In this document: one piece after another, positions 33,119 through 45,565 of the stretch | How the letters are laid out: each line of letters starts with the position of its first letter | Position numbering within the stretch: position 1 is the stretch's first letter | Source of the DNA: Apiospora phragmitis | Taxonomy: Eukaryota > Ascomycota > Sordariomycetes > Amphisphaeriales > Apiosporaceae | Direction of reading: 5' to 3' | NCBI GenBank assembly: GCA_038363925.1 | Contig: JAQQWL010000004.1 | Coordinates: 2,914,001-2,978,000, forward strand | DNA: 64,000 nucleotides | Position numbers and translations under genes: made by a program | The notes under the pieces: generated by a model | Databases searched by the model: none | What the model saw: only the letters and a program-made list of their open reading frames with translations | What the model was told of the DNA's origin: nothing

Positions 33119-34869
33119 CCCAGTTAGTTATAAAGCAAGCAAATTGCGCTGGAGGAAAAGAGGGAAGTGTTGCTGTAGGTACGGAGCAGTATAGAAGGGG
33201 GAAATCAGCAAATCTCCATTCACTATGCCTCAGCCACCAATAGGTACGCAAACATTTGGCTTGATAATGAGCTGGCTCGCTCTGCCTCATTGCAAGCGGG
33301 TCATGGTCAGGGAAGATGGCCCCTCGACCAATTTGGAGGGACAGCTAGGCTACTTGGTTCCTAAAAGTCATCCCAAGAATTTGGACCCTGCGTATGTGCC
33401 GTCAGCCTTGCACAGCCCAAGTAATGACTTCTTTTTTAAACATCCTCGTCGCTGATCACAGCTGTGCCTTTTGGTAACCCAGCCGATCGGCGCACTATTT
33501 CATCATCTGGCAGCAGCCAATGTTGTGTTGTAGGATTCCATCGCCCACGATAGAACTACCCTTACAATCCTGAGTGAGGGGTAAAACCACCATATTCATC
33601 TAGAATAGTAGTCTCCGCGAAGTACTTCCTTTCTTGCCGTTTCATCTAGTATGGATAGTACGGATGCGCTGGCTGCTGTTCTTTCGATGCCCAACTCCAC
33701 CAAGGTGGGCATACAGACGGCCACCCCGCAGGTCGCATAGCTCGTGTTGGTTTACGTGTCTCTCTCTCTCTCTCTCTGTATGCGTAGCCAACCGAGAGTT
33801 GCGAACTTGCATGTCGCGACTACTTGAGTGAAGGTTGAATTGACATGGCTCATTTCTAATGAGACTTTAGGTAATAACATGTTCGATGTCAAACCAACAA
33901 CATCGAGATTCTAAAGCTGAGCTGAGCTGGTGCATCAAGCCGCGTTCTATGCCAGACCGGAAGGAAGAGGGCCGTTGCGGAATTGATGCGTATAGCTGGG
34001 TAGGCATGTGCTGCAGTTCAAGTCTGCATGTCAACCATGACATGAGCCTTTCCTTCTCCTATGCATGTATTGGCTGATGGGCTGCCGGTGGCGTGGCTGC
34101 CCAAGGACATCGAGCAAGTAGGAGTCGAGCACTTCGACTTTAACCTGCAAGACTCTGGATCGTTCTCGTGATGTAGTACGAGTGCTTCGTTTCCATCTGT
34201 TTCGCTCCTGTCAACTCAAACAACGGCATTCCACCACCTGCTCCATACCGACTGCCGGCGTAAGCTGAAATCGGGAGTGTTAGCCCTGTCAGCCTGTCCC
34301 GCTGTCCACCCCACCGGACCGCTTGCCGGTGGCCATGCCGATGTCAATATTTACAGTCAGATGTAGGTAAACCCTACTGATTATACTGGTTCTACTGGTC
34401 TCATGTAGCAGAAACGAAGGCTATTGCTGTATCTGATCTATCAATGGCAGGCCATGAAGGACCTCAGTGCACCACGGAGTGACTGACGATAAGATAACAT
34501 CAATTGAAGCTGAATCGGGAGATGGAGATACAAGTGGATACTGAGCATCATCCCCCTCCGCTGTCGATCACACGGTTCTGGCCGTATTACCTAATCAAAC
34601 CGCCGGCTTCCCCTCTAGAACACGACTAACCGACAGCCATTGACGATCTGCAAAAGCTACCCCACGATTACCTCCAAAAACAACCACCAGCGAGCATCGA
34701 TCCAAGTTGAGAGAGTGAACTTGCTAAATGAGCTTTGGGAACCGCCACCTACTGCTTCTGACGTCGTCCACTGCAGCACTTCGAGCAACTTTGCAATCGG
34801 CATCTCCATCTCGAGCCACCACTATTCTTTTTCTCCTCCGTGAGGTTCAGCAGCACATCCACCACCACC

Positions 34870-36458
34870 ATGTCGCCCCCCAAGTCGGCCCTGGACTTCC
34901 TTGACTTCGTCAACGCCTCGCCTACTCGTGAGTCCTGCCTTCCTTCCACATCTGTTTTCTCCACGAGCCAGACCGACTGACGCTCTTGTTTCTTTCCTCC
35001 CGCCAACCAGCCTACCATGCCGTCCAGTCCTCCATCGCCCGCCTCGAAAAGGCCGGGTTCACCAACGTCAAGGAGCGCGACAACTGGTCCTCGACCCTCA
35101 AGCCCGGCGGCAAGTACTACATGACGCGCAACGGCTCCACCATCGTCGCCTTCGCCATCGGCCAGCGGTGGAAGCCCGGGAACCCCATCGCCATGGTCGG
35201 CGCCCACACCGACTCCCCGACCCTGCGGCTCAAGCCCGTCAGCAAGAAGACGGAGGCCGGCTTCATGCAGATCGGCGTCGAGACGTACGGCGGCGGCATC
35301 TGGCACAGCTGGTTCGACCGCGACCTGAGCATCGCGGGCCGCGTGCTCGTCAAGGACGGTAAGGGCAACTTCGTCCAGCGCCTCATCAAGATCGACCGCC
35401 CCATCGTCCGCATCCCCACCCTGGCCATCCACCTCGACCGCTCCTCCAGCTTCGACCCTAACAAGGAGACGGAGCTCTTCCCCATCTGCGGCATGGTGGC
35501 CGCCGAGCTCAACCGCACCGGTGGTGACGCCAAGTCCAAAGAAGATGACAAGGAGGGCGAGAAGATGGAGACGGACGGTGACTTCCAGCCGTTGAAGGCC
35601 ATGGCCGAGCGCCATCACCCCCGTGTCCTCGAGATCATCGCCGAGCACGCCGAGGCCGCAGTGGAGGACGTGGTGGACTTCGAGCTCGTGCTCTACGACT
35701 GCCAGAAGTCCTGCCTCGGCGGCCTCAATGAGGAGCTCATCTTCTCGCCGCGGCTCGACAACCTGAACATGACGTACTGCAGCGTCATGGGCCTGATCGA
35801 GTCCGTCAACTCGAGCAGTCTGGAGAGCGAGACCAGCATCCGCCTGATCACGTGCTTCGACCACGAGGAGATCGGCTCCACCTCGGCGCAGGGCGCCAAC
35901 TCCGACCTGCTGCCCTCGGTCGTGCGCCGCCTGTCCGTCGTCGCCGGCGGTCGACATGGTGACTCGGCCTCGGACAAGTCCTGGGAGCACGTCAGCTCGG
36001 ACCCGGACGTGGACCTGAGCACAGCCTTCGAGCAGACGACGGCGGCCTCGTTCCTGGTGTCGGCCGACATGGCGCACTCGGTGCACCCCAACTACGTGCG
36101 CAAGTACGAGGCCAACCACCAGCCCGAGATGAACAAGGGCACCGTGGTCAAGATCAATGCGAACCAGCGGTACGCGACCAACTCGCCCGGTTTGGTTTTG
36201 TTGCAGGAAGCGGCCAAGCGCGCCGCCGTGCCGCTGCAGCTCTTCGTCGTGCGCAACGACTCGCCCTGCGGCTCCACCATCGGGCCCATGCTGTCGGCCA
36301 AGATGGGCGTCCGCACGCTCGACCTCGGCAACCCGCAGCTCAGCATGCACTCGATCCGCGAGACGGGCGGGACGTACGACGTCGACCACGCCATCAAGCT
36401 ATTCGAGTCCTTCTTGTCGCATTACTCGGAGCTGGAGCCTAAGATCCTGATCGACTAG
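34870..36458 (+). CDS. Aspartyl aminopeptidase, peptidase family M18
   Basis: Zinc aminopeptidase that removes N-terminal Asp or Glu from peptides; cytosolic or vacuolar in fungi (yeast Ape4, mammalian DNPEP). Exons 34870-34927 and 35011-36458, intron 83 nt (GTGAGT to CAG), product 501 aa, the usual family length. Metal-site motifs are present: GAHTDSP with His at about residue 85, RLDNLNMTYC with Asp near 269, DHEEIGS near 303 and ADMAHSVHPN near 373. The C-terminal GPMLSAKMGVRTLDLGNPQL and SMHSIRE blocks are also present. An acidic insertion (KSKEDDKEGEKMETDGD) interrupts the middle of the protein and is probably a surface loop. The start ATG (CCACCATG) precedes KSALDFLDFVNASPTPYHAV, a typical M18 N-terminus. 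The neighbouring methyltransferase converges from 2.9 kb away. Confidence 0.93.
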
Positions 36459-37245
36459 ACAGACGAGAGCCGCCATTGCTACTACTTACTCACTCCTATG
36501 TGCAATGTGATGTGATGGGCCATGCTCCCGAATTATTCTCTGCTGGTGATGATGATATCTTGAGTAGTAGCATACTTGTCGTGAGGTCTACATCAGTAGT
36601 AGATTACTTTTGTTGGCTGCCCTTGACCCGCCGCATGGATATAGGAAGGAGTTGGATACCTTGAGCACCCATCTTGTCGTGGTCGAGACAACTCGGTCCG
36701 TCTCTCTCCCTGTATCAATTAGATTGCAAGCACTGTCGTCGAACTAGAACAAAAGTACAAATCAAGTAAGAAAGAAAAACTATCATAGATATGGCGCCCG
36801 GATACACCATCGTTGCTTGTTGGACAGCATGGAATGTGCTTGCTCCACTTGAAATATGTAAGTTTGCCGCCCTCCCTGCCCGTGCTTGTGGTGCTCGCAA
36901 CCAATCGCTCTTCGTAGTCTGCAGTTCGTGCTACATAAGACATAGGACTAATTACTGACGTAAGCTCCAGGGCGATGAGGGATGGCGGGCGGCCTCGGAG
37001 TTTCTGTGGAGGGGATGAGTTTATCTATCCAAGGACGGCCGGCGTCGTTGGGACAGTAAAGCCGTAGCAAGACCTAGGTCTTTTCTATTAGAGAATAACC
37101 CCATAGGTGGGAGAAAGATCCGAGTGAGGACGGGTTGGCATAGACATACCGACCCTATCTGAATGCTTACATTTGATGGGAAGCTGTTGATGTCGTTGGA
37201 CTTTCATTTTTCAAAACATCTCATTGTTTCGTGGCCATTGGAATA

Positions 37246-37308
37246 ATGTTTATCCCACTGGATATAATACCTAATTGAATAAACCAACCTGTCGATCATC
37301 TACGGAAA
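37246..37308. repeat. Dispersed repeat copy B
   Basis: Matches 9209-9232 plus 9257-9295 with about ten differences, lacking the extra 24-bp unit present at 9233-9256. Same orientation as copy A. Confidence 0.75.
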
Positions 37309-38197
37309 GTATTATTCCAAAAGTAGCGTTTTTGTCATTAACGGGATAGTCAGTCCAGTAACCCCCTGATGATGGGATATTTTTAGTGTTTTATCTCCCT
37401 ACCTAAAACCGCGATCCAGCCACGCTCTGGGATCGGATGCGCTCATCGTCACGAGAGACAGTTGCAGAACAGGCGTGAGCGGACTTACGAGCAGACAAGC
37501 GTGGACAGATAGACAGAAAAAAACTAAGTGAAATGGAGCGCCATTCGAATTGGTACTTAATTGGAGTTTGCTGTTTCGCGTGGTCTCCTACGCTGACTTC
37601 ATTGTCGATATTACAGGGCAGTATTGTGTAGTGCCCTTCTCAGTAGCCTCGCAGCCGCTTTGTCTGTACGTTACTCTTAGCTCTCGCGCCCTCTAGCCTT
37701 GCCGTTGTCGCGGATATGGGCGATACATCAGATCAGTTGGCACGATTCTTGCCGGATATTCTGAAACCATCCTTGTGTCATTGCTCTATTATTGGGCCTC
37801 CCGGCGTTCGTGGTATCGGCACGAATCCTTATACGTACTATAGGCCTCTCCTAATACGTTATCTATGATACACATATGAACCGTCTCCCATGGGTTGACC
37901 TCCACCCCTTTCTTGATATACCCCCATTCTATCCCCTTCTCGTCCGTGTGTGTCGATAGGGTCGCATTTCTAAACGTACGAGGTGTCGCTGTGCCATGTA
38001 CGCAGAGCTCCCCTCTCCCTGCTGCCACGGGCGAGCTGGGAATTGAGTATTGCTGACAGGGGCCATATAATTTCCCGCGGCCCACGCCATGGGGATGAAG
38101 TCAGGACCGAGAGCAATAGGGGGAAGGGGAGGGTGGAAGGCGGGAGGGTTGCCAATGTCACGACGCCAACCGGCAACCAGAACAGGCCGTGGAAATC

Positions 38198-38362
38198 ATG
38201 GAATACAGGCAGCTGGAGGATTTGCAACACATGTTTCATCCGTACGAGGGCGAGACAACGCCGGAGGAGGAAGAATGGGAGAAACAGGCTCACGACGAGA
38301 TGGTCGACCTAAATTTCATCCAGACGAAACGAGGTCGTGGCCGGGCCCCCAAGGGTCGATAA
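38198..38362 (+). CDS. Possible small CDS or final exon, unrecognised
   Basis: Frame ending at TAA 38360-38362 encodes 54 residues from an ATG at 38198. They include YRQLEDLQHMFHPYEG, EEEEWEKQAHDEMVDLNF and a basic C-terminus KRGRGRAPKGR. Composition is protein-like, and the frame stays open upstream of the ATG into a Gly/Arg-rich stretch of doubtful coding value. The acidic block followed by a Gly/Lys/Pro-rich basic tail faintly recalls mitoribosomal mS33 (Rsm27), but the expected mS33 N-terminal half is not upstream. It could be the last exon of an unplaced gene, or a gene fragment left beside repeat copy B. Confidence 0.35.
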   Translation: MEYRQLEDLQHMFHPYEGETTPEEEEWEKQAHDEMVDLNFIQTKRGRGRAPKGR

Positions 38363-39343
38363 CGAATGCTCTATCTCTCTCGGCTTGTACTACGGATGGG
38401 TTGTTCTTATCATGTCCGGGCATACGACCAAGCTAGTTTACGTTATTTAGGTTCTTAGCAGCTTGATTCTCCTCGCTTGGAGACCAACCGTGAATTTGTC
38501 GTTCATTCTGCGCAGATACGGATTTGATATCATATACCATCTTATCTACCTCTTTCCTATTTGAAATAGACCCATATAAGGCATAGGACTCACAAGGGAG
38601 AACTGTTTACCATCATGGAGGTCATCCGAACACACGATTCGGTGCTTCTATGCGGAATCCCACGCAACGATCCGGGCTGACCACAGGCCCCTATACTACT
38701 TACTACTCCTTATCCAGGTCCCAAATGTCGAGGGAATCTACGCCACATGGGCGGGCTAATTGCGCTCTCCTCCCCGACTGGGTGCGATATATTAAGGGCG
38801 AGAGAAACCCCAAGTGGTATATGCTCTCTCTCTCGAGCTGTCTTTCCGGACCAGGACTGCCAAGATACCGCCTTATTCGATTACAGGTTGTACATGCTAT
38901 CTAGATTGTGTCCCATGCAATAATCATATGTATTCAGACGTTTCTTGATTTTACTCTTGTCATAACAAGCGGCTCATCATTCCACAGCCTGTATCGCCCA
39001 CAGAGAAATCATAACCCCACTAGATATAGGAATGAGCCGACTAGGGTGTCAGCGCCGGGAAACATCTGAGTGATGGCAAGGCACGCCCATCCGCCAGTCC
39101 TCAATCCGGAAAGGGGGACGGCCTTAGGGGGTGTGTTTGCTTCTTTAGCCAGTTGCATTATGTAGGTAGGCTTGGTGATTTTAACCTCATACATTGATTA
39201 TACTTTTACTGATCCTTGAATACTTGCTTAGTCGCGAAGTTCTTGGGTTGTATCAAAACCCGGGATTGCTATCCCTTTCCCCTTGGAATCACGTCACCCA
39301 CCCCATATACCCTAGCTGGCCGCCTTAAGGGCCAGGATGTCCA

Positions 39344-40409
39344 TCAAACAAAAGTCGACGCCCAGACATCCATCGTCCTCACCGCCTCCCCTTCAAGTCC
39401 CCGGACCGCCGCGATGGTGGCATCCCTGGCCGATCTCAGCACGAGCTTCACCCGATCATCGGTAATATGCTCCTCAATCTCCTCCACGAACTCCTCTCCG
39501 ACGACGGTGCCGACTTCCCAATGACCGTCGAGCAACCCGACCCGGGGGACCACGATAGTACCAGCAGTAGTAGTCTCCTCCTGGGTAGCCCACCCGGCCG
39601 CCCTCGCCACCTCCACGATCGCCCCGGGCCCTAGCGGCGACTGGATGTTCTCGCTGCTGTCGGCCTTGTGGCTCTCGAGCACCCCCCTGGTAAGCGTCGC
39701 GAGCACGTGCGGCTGCGCGGCCCGCTCCGTCGCCTGCAGGGCGTACTCGGCGACGCAGACGCGCGCGACGCGGCCCCGGAGTGCGGACATGATGTCGGCC
39801 AGCGTCTGGGGGGACGCGAAGTACCAGATGCAGTGCGAGAGCACCGCGACGTCCCAAGTCTTGTTCTGGGCGTCCAGAAGAAAGGCTGCCGGCGTGGCGC
39901 GGTGCCAGGTGATGCGGCTGCCGACGGGGCTGGCGGACAGGTGGGCTTGGGCTTGGGCTAGGGTGAAGGGGGCGCCGTAGTCTGGGGGTGCTGGGTCTAC
40001 GGCGTCGCTAGAAAGTAACGGTGATCTGTTAATGCTACGAAGCAATGAAGAGTCTGGAGACTTGGGCTAAGAGGCATGACAAGAGATATTTCAAGGGTAT
40101 CTTTCTCGGGACCCGGCCTTGGGATAATGGATGTTCGGACTAAGTAGGTAAAGCAAGTACTTACACGGACCCGCCCTCCCCGACCGCCTCAGCCAGCACG
40201 GCCGTCGCGTTCCCCTGGCCGCAGCCGATCTCGAGGACGCGGCTGCCGGGGGCGATGGCATCGCCCCAGCGGTTGACCAGGTCGATGCGGTGCTCGACCT
40301 GCGCGATCTCGATTTCGGGATGCGAGGGGTCCTGCAGCGAGTAGGCGGCGATCCTCGGGGCGTCGGAGATGGATAATCTGCGTCTGGGGAGAGATTGTTG
40401 CTCGGCCAT
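39344..40409 (-). CDS. Class I SAM-dependent methyltransferase
   Basis: Exons 40409-40165 and 40007-39344. The 157-nt intron (GTAAGT to TAG) joins in phase, giving 302 aa. The SAM-binding motif I is VLEIGCGQGNATAVLAE (about residues 58-74). It is followed by the acidic loop after strand 2 (SVDAVDPAPPDYG, right at the exon junction) and by WDVAVLSHCIWYF, a motif IV/V-type segment. The rest has the compact Rossmann layout of the Methyltransf_11/25/31 type. No substrate-specific domain is visible, so the methyl acceptor is unknown. The stand-alone context gives no pathway hint. Related filamentous-fungal proteins share the MAEQ-x-LPRRRLSISDAPRIAAYS-type start, which supports the ATG at 40409. 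Confidence 0.85.
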
Positions 40410-41448
40410 GATATTGACTGGGTGTAAGTGAATTGGGATTAATATAAGGGTTCCTCTACAAGGCTGGGAGTGCTTTAGGGTATAATATGTGCGGGCATGA
40501 GGTTGGTGGAAGGTGGTTATGTATCAACCAAATAGTTCCCCGTTCAAGAGAGTTGCATATGTTTGCTAGTCTGGTAACGTCGTTAGAGGAGATTCCTTGT
40601 CGTGAGTCACATCATCCTTACAGCCCAGAAATGATGACTCTTTTTTCTCTCTTCCTCTTTTGGCTATATGGCATGATGGCCTGCAGCTGTTTGGTTAGCT
40701 CACACCGAACCCCACACGCGCCCAGCAATGGTTACCCCGAGCAAGTATCAGCTCGGGGTAAATAAGTCACGAATGCGGCAGGATGATAAAAAAGAAGAGT
40801 CAGTCATGGACGCTGACATACTTGTCGTCGTCTATTTTACTTATAAAAATTGACCTTGTATTCAAAACCTGGCTCCCGAAATACATACAGAGCTGATTCG
40901 TTTGGCTTTTCTTGGATGTGCTGGGTTCCCCTCGCCTCCCCTTTTCCTGTTGGCGATGAACAAGTCTATCAGTTACGAAGGAGGTAGGCCAGAATAATTC
41001 GAATACCAGCGAACTGGTGAATGAGGAATCACTGAAGTTGGGTATCATCAACCAACGAGCATCTATAACCTAGCGTCAGTTCTTTTCTCTCTCTTCACCT
41101 TCCTGCCTCGAAGCATGGAGGCTCGCCATCCCGAAAAACCTGTATGCGGTAGCCCAGAGTCGTAGACAAGGATCGAGATTCCCTGAAGGCTTCTGGTCTC
41201 ATGAAACAACACCAAGTACCGAGGAGCGAGGGGAACCAACCGACAGGTCCTGGGCAACAACAAATGCCCGCATGCAGATAGCAAAGACAGAAAAAAAATT
41301 CAATTCAAAGGAGGTATCAAATGTGACGACGCTGAACCGCCCCAGACAAAACCCTTCCTCTCCCATTCGTTCTTCATTACAAAAGTACGCAGACATACAT
41401 GATCGTAACGACATCATCACAGTTAGTTGTTGAACCAGATCAGCCAGC
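40410..41448. other. Intergenic region between the methyltransferase and condensin gene
   Basis: Promoter side of the methyltransferase and 3' side of YCG1. No gene or notable repeat seen. Confidence 0.55.
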
Positions 41449-44400
41449 TCAGTCATCATCCTCATCCGAGAGCAGCTCCTCCACCAGCGACTCATTGTCG
41501 TCCTGCTGCTGCTGCTGCTGCTGCTTCTGCCGCACCGTAGCATCGCTCGCGTCTCCTTCATCATCATCATCTTCTTCTTCTTCTGCTTCCACGCCATTGC
41601 CGTCATCGTCCGAGACCTCTTCCTTCTTGATCTTCTTCTTGCTGCGCTCCTTTTCCGGGGCGCCAACACGGTGCTGTCCTTCTCGTCCTCCTCCTCGCCC
41701 TCGTCCTCTTCCTCGATGACGGACTTTTCGTCGCCCATCATCGACTTCTCGTCCCCGGCCACCGAGGACCCCGCCACCGAGGCGCTCGCCACGCTCCGGC
41801 TCATCGAGCTCCGTCCGAACTTGCTCTTCTCCTGCTGCTCGTTGAGCTGGTTCACGATCTTGCCCAGGCTCACGTGGATCTTGTAGAGCGCGTTCCGGCC
41901 CGTCGCGTCGTTGAGCAGGCTGTCCTCGACCGCCGACGACACTTCCTCGTAGAGCTCGCGGACCTTGGTCTCGGAGGAAGAGGGCGAAATGTACAGTTTC
42001 CCAAGCAGCGGTGCAATTGTCTTCTTCTCCTCTTCTATTATTTTGGCATATCATATTAGTATTTATCCGCATCATGGTGTCATCGTCAAGCAGTCGTTGG
42101 GGATGAGATTGAAACAAGAAAAAAAGAACTTACTGCTGGAATTGCTGTTAAGCTTCTCGAGAATGTCGCTGGCAAAGTCGAGGTGAACATCGCCGTTGAC
42201 GTTCTTCTTCTCCGCATCCATGGCGTAGCCCGGCTGGTAGCACTTGCGCGGGTCCGTCCAGTCCACCAGGCACGCGCCGATGGCGTTGAGCGAGGCCATC
42301 TGGTCGTCGATGTCGGCGTCCTCGTCGTCCAGCCCCTCGCGCACGAGGTACAGCGAGTGCAGCGCGTCGAGCGCGACCGACCGCAGCAGCTGCTGGTTCT
42401 CGGCCCGCGAGTAGCAGAAGACGGGCAGGAAGTAGTTGAGCGCCTGGCGCACGCCCTGGTTGCCGGCGCTCGACGGGTCGAAGTAGGCAATCACCAGCGT
42501 CCGGAGCAGCTCGGCCGAGCTCTCCTGGTCCGTCACCACGCGTCCGAGCAGCAGCTTCGAGACGGCGACGGTGGCCGCGCCTTGGACTTCCGGGTTTCTG
42601 GAGCCGGAGCGCAGCGCCTTGATGTACACCTTGAGAAGGGTGGGGTTTGCTGACAGAAGTTGCGATCCGTGCACATTCAGGATGTCTGTCAGAATCTGCA
42701 AAGCGGTAATCTGAAGGGCCGAATGGCCTTTGCTGAAGAAGTGTATGAAGAGCGACAAGTTCTCCTCGGCCAGGGGTCGATCCAATAAGGAACACAGACC
42801 GAGGCAGACAAGACCTCGCTCGCGGACAGGCGCCTCGTGACTGCGGACGGCAGGGACCACCAGGTTGTTCAGCATCGAGACCAGATGGTCGTTCTCCTGA
42901 AGTGTGCCCTCGACATTCGAGAGCATGCACTGGACGATGTGCAGGCACTTCATGTTGATCATGATCTCCTTGATGGCCTTGGCCCGGGCTTCCTCCTCGC
43001 TCAGCTCCGGCTCCTTCTTGCCCCGCCCGTCGGTGGGAGGCGTGCCGTCGTCGTCAACCTCGGATCGGGCCGAATGGAAGCTGTCATTGTCGTCGTTATC
43101 GGTGGCAGGCTCATCGACGATCGTATCGTGGACGTCAGCCACGGCCTCGAGGACGACACTGCAGAACTCCTTCTCGCCCGCCGCATCTGGCGCACAGATG
43201 TCACGAAGGACGTCAATGGCAAGCTTGGTCACCTCATCGGGCAGTTCGGGAATGGACAAGCTCTGTCTCAGCAGGGCGAACATCTTCCGGCGGCCGACCT
43301 CGTCTGAGTAATCCAGGGTCAGGATGATGTGCAGCAGTTGCTCGACAATGAACTCCTGTTCCACCGTGTCCTCTTCGTCCTCGTCATCATCCACCTCCTC
43401 TTGGCTATTGACTCTCCGGATGGCTTCGATCAAGACGTTGAGGTACCGCTCCAGGTAGAAAGCCACCTTGGTGACTTCGGGCAACTTCTCCTCCACCAGG
43501 GACTCGTACTTGCGGTTGCCGTCGGCGCGACAGAAGTCGTTGAAACTGCGCGCCATGAAGACGGCCTCGGCACTCAGCGTCTGCCAGAAGTTGTCGTCAA
43601 AGTTCACGGCGTTTCGGTAATCCGGCCTGCCCTCCCAGAAACCCTTCATGGCTTGGAGCGCAATCCCGTTCTCCACCCCCGAGTTGACCACATCAATGCG
43701 CTCCAGGAGCTCGAGAAGGCCGTCGAAACTTGGCTCGGCAGGCTCGGCGGCCTTCTCGCCTTCGGCTGGGGGGCTGACCCCGGCGCAGTCCTCGATCCAG
43801 CGTTCGCGGAAAAGGCGGCCTGCAGCTTTGCGCACCGTCTCGTCTCGGTCTCTCAGACCCCAGCGCAGTAGCTTTTCTCTCATAGATAGGGACAAGTGGC
43901 GGAAGTCGCCCAGGGCTGGTAGTAACCTGGAATAGACGGCTCGGCGAGTCTGAGGATCTTGGTCGCGAGCCCTCTCCAATAGGTAGGGTAGCGTGTTGGG
44001 AAGAATGGGCAAGTTGACCAAGAGGGAGCGTCGGACGTCGGCGCTAGGGTCGTTCTGCAGGACCTCGAGGAGCTTCTCCAACAGGCCCGTCTCAGCGTTG
44101 TCGTCACTGTCGTCGGAGTTGGCCATGGCCTCGACCTGGTTGCCTGCCAGTCGTCCCAGACCCAGCACGGCCTGCGCGCGAACCATGGCCTCCTTGTCCC
44201 GGATTCGCTTGAGGAGACCGTGCTCGCAAAGATTGGAAGAGGTCATCGTCGATGGCGTCGAGCGAGTTGATGATGTGGGAGATGAGCTGGGTCGAGCGGT
44301 AGCGGACGAACTTGTCCTTGGCGGTGAGCAGGGGGAGGACCGTCTCCATGACGAGCGTGGTCAGGCGCGTGGTGGGGGTCTCGGGCATGGTACTAGCATC

Positions 44401-44871
44401 GACGTCCTCCTCGCCCAGCAGCTCGTTGTCCTTATCGTTGGCGTGGCGCAGGAAGAGGCCGACGAAGCGGATGGTCTTCTCGCCGACGCTCTCGCTCTTC
44501 TTGACGGGCATGACGCGCACGACACAGCGGGTGAACTCGGCGTTGAAGTCGGTCTCCTCGAAGTCGAGGCTGTCGGCGGCGGCGGCCTGGGCCTTGGACC
44601 CCTTGGCGGGGCGTGCCGGCGGCTCATAGCAGCAGGACTCGTGGATCTTGCGCAGATTGACGACGAGCTTCCGGTGGGTGGCGGTGGTCCGTTGGGCGTC
44701 CTTGAAGACGGCGCATATCTGGGTGCGCAGGGCGCTGTCGGGGGCCTCTTCGGGGATGTCGAAGGCGGGGGCGGATGCGCGAGATGCGCGTGTGTTCAGA
44801 GTGGCCGAGGATGATTTGTTGGAGACGGCATTGGAGCCTCGCCCCGACCTTGTCGAAGCCCTGGGGGGCAT
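41449..44871 (-). CDS. YCG1: Condensin complex subunit 3 (Ycg1/CAP-G), two apparent 1-nt frame breaks
   Basis: HEAT-repeat subunit of condensin that, with the kleisin, binds DNA and drives mitotic chromosome compaction. Starts MPPRASTRSGRGSNAV at 44871. Conserved HEAT blocks include TLVMETVLPLLTAKDKFVRY, SLDAIDDDLF, HGLLKRIRDKEAMVRAQAVL and RRSLLVNLPILPNTLPYLLE. One intron (42133-42032, 102 nt, branch ACTAAT) precedes APLLGKLYISPSSSETKVRE. The tail is very acidic with a Gln run and ends EELLSDEDDD at 41449. Frame breaks occur at about 44221-44236, between DAIDDDLFQSL and EHGLLKRIRD, and at the G-run 41657-41660, between EKDSTVL and APEKERSKKK. Neither can be an intron without deleting conserved sequence. 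About 1100 residues, the normal family size. Confidence 0.87.
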
Positions 44872-45565
44872 TGTGTGTAGAGATGTCGAAATACGTTGGA
44901 GGTGATACTTTTGGTGATGTTTATGATTTTGTTGATACTAGAACACTACACTTTACTTTCTGTTTTAGGCGCTAGACCTTCCGAGGGAGGGGCCGGGCTC
45001 GAGCGGGATGCAATTGGCAGGTTGACATGCAGTAGTATGAAAGAATACTGGATGGAGAAGGATGGTATCAGTCTGCATGTATCTGGTATCCTGAACTTCA
45101 GTGGAAATGTGTATATGTAAGCACAAATGTAAATATGCAGGCACTTGGCCACCTTAATCGTCAATTTGATCAAAACACGCGTGCCGCGTTGAATGGTCTT
45201 TTATTTATTATCCCACCAAACCAAAGGCGAATGTACACAAAGAGGGAAGAGTGGTGTGCTGGCAAAGTGGGGGTTACTGGGCAACGCTCTTTTTGGGAAA
45301 AGAAGGTCCCTGTCGATTTGGAGATTCAAAAGTCTTGGCATTTCCTCTGCTGGTCGGACAGACCCCACACTCGCGCCTATCGATTAGCTGATAAGCAATT
45401 AATTTTCTTGTAGCAGGGTCCGTCGCAATTGAGGGCAGTTGCAGGTCCAGACAGACTTGGGCATTGCATGACCGACGTCAAGAACTTTCAATCTGTACAG
45501 GACGAGGCCATTTTCCAAATCCGTCTCCATACCAACACCTTCTCGTTCTCAGGTAGCTGGCAGAG
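44872..45565. promoter_or_regulatory. Shared upstream region of YCG1 and NOP4
   Basis: 694 bp between two divergent start codons, so it must hold both promoters. No clear TATA box or other site was recognised. Confidence 0.5.

Larger units (their letters stand above)
24494..34869. other. Ten-kb gene-poor region between Med15 and the aminopeptidase
   Basis: Divergent intergenic region of ordinary base composition, unlike the RIP islands. It holds many simple repeats: GA near 26258-26270, TCA/CCT at 27516-27550, CT at 28903-28923, GA at 29675-29692, GT at 30920-30953 and CT at 33097-33118 and 33758-33777. It also has recurrent short TAGGTA/TACCTAC and TACTCCGTA-type words. ORFs reach about 156 codons, but none shows a domain or a plausible set of exons. 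It may carry long leaders, regulatory DNA or non-coding transcripts; the sequence alone does not decide. Confidence 0.55.
36459..39343. other. Convergent intergenic region with a dispersed repeat and a possible small ORF
   Basis: Contains repeat copy B (37246-37308) and a coding-like short ORF (38198-38362). Otherwise no gene recognised. Confidence 0.55.

Noticed and set aside
34749..36389. 546-codon minus-strand ORF
   Set aside because: Antisense of the aminopeptidase, produced by its strong third-position GC bias.
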